NCBI GenBank assembly: GCA_963921305.4
Contig: CAWUEX030000002.1
Span: 2,232,001 to 2,296,000 of the forward strand
Direction of reading: 5' to 3'
DNA length: 64,000 nt
DNA from: CAWUEX02 sp963921305
GTDB taxonomy: Bacteria > Pseudomonadota > Alphaproteobacteria > Rhodospirillales > Rhodospirillaceae
The notes under the pieces were generated by a model. The model searched no databases. It saw only the letters and a list, made by a program, of their open reading frames with translations, and was not told the DNA's origin. Positions within the stretch are counted from its first letter, which is position 1. Every line of letters begins with the position of its first letter. A program made the translations under genes and the position numbers. Below, piece by piece: positions 44,338-52,832 of this stretch.

Positions 44338-45852
44338 ATGACTCCGCGTATCCTGTCCTTTTTGACCGCTCTCTTGTTAATTTCCGCCACAGCTTTACCC
44401 GCGCAGGCGGCCTCGGACCGGTTCGCCAACCTTGGGGTCATCGATTTCCCCAACAGCGGCAACGCCGCCGCGCAGGACCCATTCCTCAGCGGCGTCAAAG
44501 CCCTGCACAGTTTCGAATTCGAAGACGCGGAGGCTGCGTTCAAGGCAGCGCAGCAGGCCGATCCGTCTTTCCCCATGGCCTATTGGGGCGAGGCGATGAG
44601 TTACAGCTTCCCCCTGTGGGCCCAGCAGGATCGTGACGCGGCCCAGGCGGCGCTGGCCAAACTCGCGCCCACGCCGGAGGCACGCGCCGCCAAAACCCCG
44701 GCGGGTGTGCAGCGCGGATTGATGCAGGCTGTCGATGTGCTCTACGGCGGTGACGGGGACAAACTCTCCCGCGATATCGCCTATTCTGAAGCCATGGCGG
44801 ATTTGCACGCCGCTTATCCCGAAGACGACGAAGTCGCGACGTTCTACGCCCTGTCGCTGCTCGGCACCGTGCGCCCCGGCGACACCGGGTTCAGCCGTCA
44901 GATGCGGGCTGGAGCCGTCGCCTTGAAAGTGTTTGGCCGCAATCCGAACCATCCCGGCGCGGCGCACTTTATTATTCATTCCTTTGACGATCCCGAGCAC
45001 GCCATCCTGGCGCTGCCGGCGGCAGAGCAATACGCCGCCATCGCCCCCGACGCGCCCCACGCCCTGCACATGCCGTCGCACATTTTTGTCCAGCTCGGTA
45101 TGTGGGACGGCGTCGTCGAGTCTAACGACCGCTCGTATAAGGCTGCGGTCGAGCATGCCATCCGCATGGACCTGGAACGCGGCCGGTCCGAGTTCCACGC
45201 CCTGCACTGGTATCTCTACGGCCAGACTCAGCTCGGCAACTTCGAAGATGCCCGTTGGGCCGTCGACGAAGCCTTGCGCACGGCGGCGGAGTTTCCCACC
45301 GCCCAGGTGCAGCGCGGCACCATGATGATGATCGCGCAATACATGCTCGAAACCGGCCGCTGGGATGAGTTCGATCTCGCCGACCTGATCGTCGCCAACC
45401 CGCGCCATGCGGGACTTCAGCTCGCCGCAGGGCTCGGTGCCGCCAAGACCGGCGACCTCGCATTGGCACGCACAGCACTGGCCAACACCATCGCCGAACG
45501 CACCCGCCTCGAGCAGGAGCCCCGCACCGCCTACATGGCCAAGATCGTCGAGGTGGGCGAGGAGGAACTCAACGCCGCGATTGCCATGGCCGGGGACGAT
45601 ATGGCGCAGGCAGAAGCGCATCTCATCGCCGCAACGGACATCGAAGGCACGCTCAACGCGCCGTCCGGTCCGCCGCTGCCTATGAAGCCAGCGTTTGAGA
45701 TGTACGGCGAGTTTCTGCTGGAGCAGGGCCGCTACGCCGAGGCTGAAGCGCAATTTAAGAAGGCGTTGGCCCGCACGCCCAACCGCACGCCGTCGGTCAG
45801 AGGTCTGGAGCGCGCCCGGTCAGCACCAGCCGACACTGCCGCATTGCGATAA
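44338..45852 (+). CDS. Secreted TPR-repeat protein
   Basis: This 504-residue protein has a signal peptide (FLTALLLISATALPAQA). TPR-like helix pairs are visible at both ends (FLSGVKALHSFEFEDAEAAF, DPSFPMAYWGEAMSY; YGEFLLEQGRYAEAEAQFKK, ALARTPNRTP). The central HPGAAHFIIHSFDDPEHA and ALHMPSHIFVQLGMWDGVV stretches, with several His, are typical of a family of long periplasmic tetratricopeptide proteins of unknown function. The start ATG follows GAGGTCCCCGCC. It ends at a strong terminator. The His-rich middle could bind metal, which is speculation. Confidence 0.82.
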   Translation: MTPRILSFLTALLLISATALPAQAASDRFANLGVIDFPNSGNAAAQDPFLSGVKALHSFEFEDAEAAFKAAQQADPSFPMAYWGEAMSYSFPLWAQQDRDAAQAALAKLAPTPEARAAKTPAGVQRGLMQAVDVLYGGDGDKLSRDIAYSEAMADLHAAYPEDDEVATFYALSLLGTVRPGDTGFSRQMRAGAVALKVFGRNPNHPGAAHFIIHSFDDPEHAILALPAAEQYAAIAPDAPHALHMPSHIFVQLGMWDGVVESNDRSYKAAVEHAIRMDLERGRSEFHALHWYLYGQTQLGNFEDARWAVDEALRTAAEFPTAQVQRGTMMMIAQYMLETGRWDEFDLADLIVANPRHAGLQLAAGLGAAKTGDLALARTALANTIAERTRLEQEPRTAYMAKIVEVGEEELNAAIAMAGDDMAQAEAHLIAATDIEGTLNAPSGPPLPMKPAFEMYGEFLLEQGRYAEAEAQFKKALARTPNRTPSVRGLERARSAPADTAALR

Positions 45853-45878
45853 CATCTTTCACTTCTCACAAAACAAAT

Positions 45879-45915
45879 GTCCCGCCGGGGAGACCGGGCG
45901 GGACAAAGTTTTTTT
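45879..45915 (+). terminator. Intrinsic terminator after the TPR gene
   Basis: GTCCCGCC (45879-45886) pairs with GGCGGGAC (45897-45904), 10-nt loop, followed by AAAG and seven T (45909-45915). It serves the plus-strand TPR gene and lies ahead of the convergent psp operon end. Confidence 0.9.
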
Positions 45916-45967
45916 GGGGAGGGGATTATTGCTTTTTCTTGGGGGACTCGCGTGTCTCGGGGCGGCC

Positions 45968-46348
45968 TTACCGGCCTAGCTCCCGGTCCATCTGAAACGC
46001 TTTCGAGGTCACCGCGCTTTCCAGCGCGCGCAGGCGCTCTTCTAGCTGCTCATAACGGTCACGGGCCGAGGCGAATTTCTTGCGCGCCGAGCCGGGCCGG
46101 GCCGGTTTGGCGGCTTCTTCCATCGCCCGGAGGTCCTGGTCGAGGTGTTCCGCGGGCAACGGGTCGCAAAACACCGCGGTAATGATGTAGGCCGGGATGA
46201 AGATGAGCGGCCAGAACATGCCGCCCAGAATAAAGCCGACGCGCACCCAGGTGATGTCCCATTCTCTGTGGCGGGCGATTCCCGCACATACGCCCGAGAG
46301 CCACGCGTTCTCCTTATCCAGATAAAATTTGCCCCAGCGTTTGCTCAT
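45968..46348 (-). CDS. pspC: Phage shock protein C
   Basis: This 126-residue PspC-domain protein has the N-terminal FYLDKENAWLSGVCAGIARH segment, a membrane helix (GFILGGMFWPLIFIPAYIIT) and a C-terminal coiled coil. It senses envelope stress with PspB at the inner membrane. Its ATG overlaps the TGA of pspB by four bases (ATGA). It is the last gene of the psp operon. Confidence 0.93.
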   Translation of the reverse strand: MSKRWGKFYLDKENAWLSGVCAGIARHREWDITWVRVGFILGGMFWPLIFIPAYIITAVFCDPLPAEHLDQDLRAMEEAAKPARPGSARKKFASARDRYEQLEERLRALESAVTSKAFQMDRELGR

Positions 46349-46581
46349 GATGATGTGTCCTTCCAATTGGGCTGCTCGGCATCCAGGATCTTCTCCAGCG
46401 CGGTAATGCGCTCTTCCATGCGGTCTGCCGCATCCAGCAATCCGTTCAGAGACTCTTCTTCCTCAGCCAGCAGGGTCTTCGCCTCCCGCCGTTTGGTGGT
46501 GTAGTGCATCACCACCCAGATCGGCGCGACAAAGGTGAGGAAGATGAGGGTCGGAACGAACAGAAAAGTTAATACATCCAT
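46345..46581 (-). CDS. pspB: Phage shock protein B
   Basis: This 78-residue protein has an N-terminal membrane helix (FLFVPTLIFLTFVAPIWVVM) and a cytoplasmic coiled coil (LAEEEESLNGLLDAADRMEE), the PspB layout. It forms the stress-sensing complex with PspC and relieves PspA inhibition of PspF. It lies 41 bp downstream of pspA. Confidence 0.92.
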   Translation of the reverse strand: MDVLTFLFVPTLIFLTFVAPIWVVMHYTTKRREAKTLLAEEEESLNGLLDAADRMEERITALEKILDAEQPNWKDTSS

Positions 46582-46622
46582 GGAGTACCGTCCTCTCGTG
46601 TCCGCGTCTCAACCTGGGCCGC

Positions 46623-47315
46623 TTAGGCTTCGGCGGTATCGTCTTTGGGTTTGGCGCCGCGGCCCATACTTTCTTTCAGCTTGGCCAGTTCGCCTTCGAT
46701 TTCCGCGTCCGCTTCCAGCTCGGCGATTTCCTGGGCCAGGGATTTCTCGCCGCCGAGGTCGTACGCTTCCACCCGGCCTTCGATATCATCGACCTTTTTC
46801 TGCAGGGAGTCGAAGCGGGCCAGGGCCGTGTCGGCGCGGCCATCGTAAAGGGCGACGCGCACCGACAGGCGGGACTGGGCGGTCTTGGTGCGGGCCAGCA
46901 AGGTTTGCTGCTTGGCCTTGGCCTCGCGCAGCTTGTCCTGCAGCTTGGCGATGTCGGCGTCGAGATCGGCCAGCCGGCCGTCCAGCACGTTAAGGTCCTC
47001 GGCAATCACCTTGGCGGTTTCCGCCGCTTTCGCCTTTTCCACCAGCGCCGCCTTGGCCAGGTCCTCCCGGTCCCGTTCGACCGCCAGCTTGGCGCGCTCG
47101 GCCCATTCCTCCTGGACCGCGGCCAGGCGGTCGAGCCGCCGGGTGGCATCCTTCTTTTCGGCGATGTGACGGGCCGCGTCGGCGCGGACTTCGACCAGCG
47201 TATCCTCCATTTCCTGGATCATCAGGCGGATCATCTTGGCCGGGTCTTCAGCCCGGTCGAGCAAGCTGGTGAGGTTGGAATTCACGATGTCTGTCAGGCG
47301 GGAGAAAATGCCCAT
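46623..47315 (-). CDS. pspA: Phage shock protein A
   Basis: This 230-residue PspA/IM30 coiled-coil protein begins GIFSRLTDIVNSNLTSLLDR and continues EDPAKMIRLMIQEMEDTL, both diagnostic. PspA inhibits the activator PspF and, on membrane damage, assembles on the inner membrane to stabilise it. AGGAGACACACACC precedes the ATG. It is the second gene of the operon after a small periplasmic protein; expression should depend on sigma-54 and PspF. Confidence 0.95.
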   Translation of the reverse strand: MGIFSRLTDIVNSNLTSLLDRAEDPAKMIRLMIQEMEDTLVEVRADAARHIAEKKDATRRLDRLAAVQEEWAERAKLAVERDREDLAKAALVEKAKAAETAKVIAEDLNVLDGRLADLDADIAKLQDKLREAKAKQQTLLARTKTAQSRLSVRVALYDGRADTALARFDSLQKKVDDIEGRVEAYDLGGEKSLAQEIAELEADAEIEGELAKLKESMGRGAKPKDDTAEA

Positions 47316-47340
47316 GGTGTGTGTCTCCTGATCTGGCGGG

Positions 47341-47619
47341 TTAAATCTTGTTGGTTTTGACGGCGGGGCGCAATTCCTCGCCGCTGCGCACCGTGCTGAC
47401 CGGAATGACCCTGATCGCGCCGTACAACGTACGGGCTGGCGCGGACGCCTGGGCCTGTTGAGATGGGCCGCCGCTCAAAAGGTCGCGGTTCAGCGCGTCG
47501 GTCATGGCGGCCTGGCGGTCCTGCAGCCAGGACGTCAGATCATTCGTCTGATCGTTAGCGGCGGCGGTGCCGGCCAACAGGCATACGGCAGCGGCGGCGG
47601 GAATGAGGGGGCGGAGCAT
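47341..47619 (-). CDS. Small secreted protein heading the psp operon
   Basis: This 92-residue protein has a signal peptide (AAAAVCLLAGTAAA). The mature part is about 70 polar residues (TSWLQDRQAAMTDALNRDLL, a Gln/Ala/Pro-rich stretch and a conserved-looking ARTLYGAIRVIPVSTVRSG). It is the first gene after the sigma-54 promoter and 25 bp before pspA, so it is expressed as part of the phage shock response. It is not a classical Psp protein and I do not recognise it. AGGAAAG lies upstream of the ATG. Confidence 0.75.
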   Translation of the reverse strand: MLRPLIPAAAAVCLLAGTAAANDQTNDLTSWLQDRQAAMTDALNRDLLSGGPSQQAQASAPARTLYGAIRVIPVSTVRSGEELRPAVKTNKI

Positions 47620-47686
47620 CTGGTGTGCCTTTCCTGATCTTGTTGGTCTCACCAGGCTGGCGAACCCGGCCCGGTCAGAACAAAGA

Positions 47687-47704
47687 GTGCAGGAAGCGTG
47701 CCAA
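47687..47704 (-). promoter_or_regulatory. Sigma-54 promoter of the psp operon
   Basis: On the minus strand TTGGCACGCTTCCTGCAC matches the RpoN consensus (TGGCACG, 4-nt spacer, (T/C)TGC), with GG and GC separated by exactly 10 bp. It lies 68 bp upstream of the first psp gene, and the gene for the sigma-54 activator PspF is divergent. AT-rich DNA beyond it (47705-47813) is where activator and IHF sites would be expected. Confidence 0.85.
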
Positions 47705-47813
47705 CTCAGTGAATCAAATAAAATCAACAACTTAGAGAAAAACGAGCGCGGATTTAAGGATAAAAAAATAATAAGAAATAGGAAAAAATAATAAATATTG
47801 TTATTTATTATAC

Positions 47814-48889
<1,076 letters not shown>

Positions 48890-48893
<4 letters not shown>

Positions 48894-49699
48894 GCAAATT
48901 CACCGAGACCAACCTGCGCAACTGGGAGGCCCGCACCGCGCTGCATCTCGACACCTACCCGCTGGACAAGTTCAAGGCTGGCTGGGATCCGCTCTACCCC
49001 ATCGAGGCGGCAGAGCTTGGCGATATCGACCGCCTCGACGTGCTGCACCTGCAATGCCACATCGGCATGGACTCGCTCGGCCTGGTGCGGCGTGGTGCAC
49101 GTGTGACCGGTGTTGATTTTTCTCCTGGGGCGCTGGCGGCAGCACGGGAGTTGGCGCAGGACACCGGCCTCGACGCCAAGTTCGTCGAAGCCGACATCTA
49201 CGACACGCCCAAGCGCATCCGGACGAAGTTCGATCTGGTCTATTCCACCTGGGGCACCATCAACTGGCTGCCCGACATGGCGCGCTGGGGCAAAGTGGTG
49301 GCGACTATGCTCAAGCCGGGCGGGCGGGTGTACCTCGCCGACGGCCATCCGGCGATGCTGATCATGGAGGAGGAAGGCGCGGACCTCGTTCACCGCTATC
49401 CTTGGCGTACGCCGCCGGATGGGCCGCTGCGCTTCGACGAAGAAATTGACTACACCGGTGCGCCGCTGCCCAAGGACTCCAGCGCCAGTTACGACTGGGC
49501 GCATCCGCTGTCGAGCATCATTGGCGGATTGCTCCGCGCCGGTCTGACCCTCGACTTCTTCCATGAGCACGACATCCTGCCGTGGCAGTACGTCAAATTT
49601 ATGGAGCCCGTACCGGAGATGCCGCGCATGTATCGTCTGCCGGCGGACCGACCGGCGATGCCATTGTCCTTTTCCCTGCAGGCCTCCAAACCGGCGTGA
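48890..49699 (+). CDS. SAM-dependent methyltransferase, coupled to pspF
   Basis: This 269-residue class I methyltransferase has motif I VLHLQCHIGMDSLGL (Cys-His-Ile-Gly in place of the usual Gly-rich loop), VTGVDFSPGAL (acidic ribose-binding Asp), then KFVEADIYD, FDLVYSTWGTINWL and LKPGGRVYLADG. It resembles the family that acts on small molecules. Its ATG overlaps the TGA of pspF by four bases (ATGA), so it is translated together with that regulator, a link whose purpose is unknown. Confidence 0.88.
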
Positions 49700-49700
49700 T

Positions 49701-50651
49701 CTACGCCGCGTCTTTGGCCAGCTTCACCGCGCGCAGGAAGTAATACATCGACGTCACCCGTTTGAGGATGAGCTTCAGCAAACCCGTTTTCGCCGGCGCG
49801 TCCGCCAGCAAAGCCTCGATCGCTGTGATGGCCTCGGGTTCCATCAGGTAAGGTGCATGGCCGATGCCGGGCACGGTCGCCTGGCGCAAAGCCGGGTACA
49901 CCGTTTTCATGTGGACAAAGGTCTCTTCCGAGAACAGGTCGGATGTGGCGCCCCGGATGGCCAAGGTGGGGATGCCTTTCAGCGCTTCGTAGAAGGGCCA
50001 CAGGTCGACGGGTTTCTCGGGGTCGATCATCTTGAACGGCACGGCTACTTGTTTGTCATAGTCCGTATGGATGGTGCCGTCGCCGTGCATGCGGCATAGC
50101 CGTTTGGCCATCACCAGCCAGTCCGCGTCGCTGTTCTCCGGAAACACGTGGCTGTTGAGGTCCTTCAGCGCCGCGGCGCACTCCTCCCACGAGGCATACG
50201 CCGGGTCCGAGGCCACATAGGTGTGAATGCGCGCCATGCCGTCCGCGCCCAGCACCGGACCGATGTCGTTCAGCACCGCCGCTTTCACGCGGTGGCGGAT
50301 GATGTTGGCGCAGATCATCGTCACCAGCCCGCCCAGCGAGGTGCCGATGAATACGGCGTCCTGCACGTCCGCGGCGTCCAGCAAGGCTTTAACGTCTTGC
50401 GCATAGACCGGCGGCTGATAACTCATCGGGTCCGGCGCATAAGCGGACTCGCCGCGACCCCGGAAATTCAAACACAGCACCCGGTCCCACTGCGTCAGAT
50501 GCGGTGCCAACGCTTCGAAATCGCGGGCGTTGCGGGTCAGGCCGTGCAGGCACACCACGGTGTGGCGCGGCGACGGCGGGCCAGCATACTCCCGGTAATG
50601 CAGTTTCAGTCCATCGAAGGTCGTGTACGTGCGGTCAACAAACGCAGTCAA
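49701..50651 (-). CDS. Alpha/beta hydrolase
   Basis: This 316-residue protein has a classical alpha/beta-hydrolase fold: oxyanion segment VVCLHGLTRNARDFE, LNFRGRGES, nucleophile elbow GTSLGG (Ser about 106), acidic ATSDLF, and terminal GIGHAPYLMEP with the catalytic His. An unusual C-terminal helix (LKLILKRVTSMYYFLRAVKL) may associate with membranes. The start is TTG at 50651, two bases after the TAG of the upstream VOC gene with AGGTG in place, so it is the last gene of a five-gene operon. It probably hydrolyses an ester, lactone or C-C bond in that pathway. Confidence 0.88.
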   Translation of the reverse strand: MTAFVDRTYTTFDGLKLHYREYAGPPSPRHTVVCLHGLTRNARDFEALAPHLTQWDRVLCLNFRGRGESAYAPDPMSYQPPVYAQDVKALLDAADVQDAVFIGTSLGGLVTMICANIIRHRVKAAVLNDIGPVLGADGMARIHTYVASDPAYASWEECAAALKDLNSHVFPENSDADWLVMAKRLCRMHGDGTIHTDYDKQVAVPFKMIDPEKPVDLWPFYEALKGIPTLAIRGATSDLFSEETFVHMKTVYPALRQATVPGIGHAPYLMEPEAITAIEALLADAPAKTGLLKLILKRVTSMYYFLRAVKLAKDAA

Positions 50652-50652
50652 A

Positions 50653-51558
50653 CTACACCTGTATCAATTCAATCATCGCCCCATCCGGCGATGTTACTGA
50701 AGCGGTCCGTCGTGCGCCAAACGGCGCGAGATCAATCTCTGACACATGTGCGCCTGCGGGAAAATCTTCCACACCCCAGCGCAGAGCCAGAGGTCCAATG
50801 TTGGGCGGTACAGCACGGGCTGAGACATCACGGCCTTTGAAGACCAGCCATTCCACCAATTCAAGCCGGCCCCAATGCGCTTGTGTCTGTTCCATCAAGG
50901 CGACTTTCTTCGGCACCCAGCCTGCATAGTTTTGCGGCATGCCGAACTGATTGATCTTCAGGCGCGTCTCGCCAACATAGGATGCGGTGCAACCAAGCGC
51001 GTTGCCGTAAAACATCTGGGCTTTCTCCAGATCGCGCACTATCTGCTGTGAGGTAAAGGGCGCGCCGAATTGTGTGACTGGCGGTAGACCCGCACGGTCG
51101 GCGAACTCATAACAGCCAAACACCACGCCGTCGGGCGCGCGCAACACCACATTGGGCTGGCTGTTGCCTTCGAAGGTCATGACGTCGATCTCGTTGAACG
51201 AGCCCCAGCCCAAACCCAACGCCGTCTCATAGGTGGCGCGGATGTCTTGCGTGTGCACCAGCAGGGAAAACAGTCCGCCCGTATCCCATGGCTGCGCCGA
51301 CGCCCGCGTCGCCTGCTGCGGCACGCCGCTGAAGCGGATCAGCCTGAGCCACCGGGCATCGGTTTCGGGTGCGGTCAGCACCATCTCCTCGGCGCTGGCG
51401 CTTGATGGCAAGTCCCAGTGATCGAGCAGGCGCCGGTCCACCGGGCCGCGGTGACTCACCTGCCAGCCGCCCAGCGCATCCAAGTCGCGCGCCCAGCGGT
51501 CCAGGTCGGTGACGCTTAGCACCGCCTCCTGCCAGCCCTGTCCGGCGGCGAAGGTCAC
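50653..51558 (-). CDS. VOC superfamily protein with two domains
   Basis: This 301-residue protein has two glyoxalase-like modules (about 1-150, QEAVLSVTDLDRWARDLDAL ... PDGVVFGCYEF; and about 155-300, APFTSQQIVRDLEKAQMFYG ... SPDGAMIELIQV). Two-module VOC proteins include extradiol dioxygenases and isomerases; the metal ligands are not secure here. The start is a GTG overlapping the TGA of the upstream gene (GTGA, 51555-51558). Its operon neighbours (NTF2-like protein, hydrolase, binding protein) suggest breakdown of a small organic compound. Confidence 0.8.
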   Translation of the reverse strand: MTFAAGQGWQEAVLSVTDLDRWARDLDALGGWQVSHRGPVDRRLLDHWDLPSSASAEEMVLTAPETDARWLRLIRFSGVPQQATRASAQPWDTGGLFSLLVHTQDIRATYETALGLGWGSFNEIDVMTFEGNSQPNVVLRAPDGVVFGCYEFADRAGLPPVTQFGAPFTSQQIVRDLEKAQMFYGNALGCTASYVGETRLKINQFGMPQNYAGWVPKKVALMEQTQAHWGRLELVEWLVFKGRDVSARAVPPNIGPLALRWGVEDFPAGAHVSEIDLAPFGARRTASVTSPDGAMIELIQV

Positions 51559-52061
51559 GGCGCCGTCCAGCCTTTGGCTTCAATAATATCGAACAGGCGC
51601 GGATCTACATTGGCTTCGTGCGCGCGTTTCAGTTGGATGAGGGACGCCAGCGGCGATTCGATCCAGTGGAAGAATTTCCATTCCGGCCCAATGGCGTCGC
51701 CTTTCTTGCGCAGCAGCGCGGTGGCACGCACTTCGCCGCCGATAGGTTTTTGGTACAAGCGCTCGGTGGTGAAAAACACGTTCCAGTTCATGTGCCAGAA
51801 CGCCTGAATCACATCAGGCGCGATCAGCCGCGCGGTGACATCGCGGACGGTAATGAGGTGCGCTGTTGTCTCGGGATCGCTGCCGCGGAAGTAGCCTTCC
51901 AAGGCGTCCCAACCGCGCAGGGCGTCCAGTTCCTCGGCCACATATATGAGATTTTCATCCTCCTGATCCCAATACGTCACCATGGCGTCGGCGTCATACG
52001 CGTTCCAGCGATCGACGTAGTCGGCCAGCAGGGCGGTGACGGTGTCCGTCATATCGGTCAT
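51555..52061 (-). CDS. NTF2/SnoaL-like protein with a possible Tat signal upstream
   Basis: This 168-residue cone-fold protein has VTALLADYVDRWNAYDADAM, then TYWDQEDENLIYVAEELDAL and GYFRGSDPETTAHLITVRDV, typical of SnoaL/NTF2-like enzymes or ligand binders. The ATG at 52061 follows AGGGGAGCTCATTTG. However, the frame stays open upstream, and a GTG at 52172 overlaps the stop of the previous gene (GTGA). From there it would encode LSRRGTLVVGGAVALTAA, a plausible Tat signal. Both starts are credible. It is the third gene of the five-gene operon. Confidence 0.75.
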   Translation of the reverse strand: MTDMTDTVTALLADYVDRWNAYDADAMVTYWDQEDENLIYVAEELDALRGWDALEGYFRGSDPETTAHLITVRDVTARLIAPDVIQAFWHMNWNVFFTTERLYQKPIGGEVRATALLRKKGDAIGPEWKFFHWIESPLASLIQLKRAHEANVDPRLFDIIEAKGWTAP

Positions 52062-52168
52062 CAAATGAGCTCCCCTATTTTGTCTATGCTCTCTGGCATT
52101 GGTCCTGGCTGCTGTCAGTGCCACAGCGCCCCCAACCACAAGTGTGCCGCGCCGGGACAGGCCGGAGG

Positions 52169-52828
52169 TCACGGTTTCCACACACTCAGCACGGCAATCG
52201 CGGCGATGAACACCCACAGGCCAACCAGAATAGCGGTGCCGTAAAAATAGATGTGGCGAATCTCTGCTTCCAACTCATCGCTGCTGCCCTGGTCCCTGAT
52301 CTTCGCCCAGGTTCTATAGAAATCGATGATGGAATAGCGGATGCCGACACCGCATAAAATCACCCCGGCGAAGCAGACCAGCTTCCAGCCCAGCCAGCCG
52401 GGCAGGGGTGCGGCGGACATCAGCGCGGCAACCCCAATGCCTGCGAAGCCGATCATCACGACGTAGCGAAAGCCCCGGTCGAGGGCGGCGAGGCGTTTGC
52501 CCACCAGCGCGTCGCGCAGGCGGTGGGTGATCTCCACCAGCGCGAGCCAGACCGCCGCGAACACGCCCGCAGCCCAGGCCATCGCACTGCCGCCGGGGAT
52601 GTATCCGTATAGCGCCGCCAAGGCCGTGCCCAACCCCACCTGCAAAATCAGCGCATAGCGCACATGCTGGTCCACATGCAGGGTGTGGTTCATCAGCTTG
52701 TTGCGTTCGTCGAAGGGCAGGCTGGGTGTGTGGCAGACGTAACGGTAGGTGCTGTTGATAACCAGCTCTGAACCCAGCCAGTAGCCCAGCACAGTGACAT
52801 GCGCGACGAGGAGTGCCTGTTCGATCAC
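52169..52828 (-). CDS. Multi-spanning membrane protein of unknown function
   Basis: This 219-residue protein has about five hydrophobic helices (LLVAHVTVLGYWLGSELVIN, ALILQVGLGTALAALYGYIP, AMAWAAGVFAAVWLALVEI, YVVMIGFAGIGVAALMSAA, TAILVGLWVFIAAIAVL). His-containing loops between helices (NHTLHVDQHVRYA) resemble quinone- or heme-associated membrane proteins, without a firm match. The start is a GTG four bases after the binding-protein stop, with GAGAGAG upstream. It is the second gene of the operon; a transport or electron-transfer role with the binding protein is conjecture. Confidence 0.75.
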   Translation of the reverse strand: MIEQALLVAHVTVLGYWLGSELVINSTYRYVCHTPSLPFDERNKLMNHTLHVDQHVRYALILQVGLGTALAALYGYIPGGSAMAWAAGVFAAVWLALVEITHRLRDALVGKRLAALDRGFRYVVMIGFAGIGVAALMSAAPLPGWLGWKLVCFAGVILCGVGIRYSIIDFYRTWAKIRDQGSSDELEAEIRHIYFYGTAILVGLWVFIAAIAVLSVWKP

Positions 52829-52832
52829 CGCG

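Noticed and set aside
44395..45753. A 452-codon minus-strand frame opposite the TPR gene
   Set aside because: Antisense shadow; the plus-strand protein has a signal peptide, TPR motifs and a terminator.
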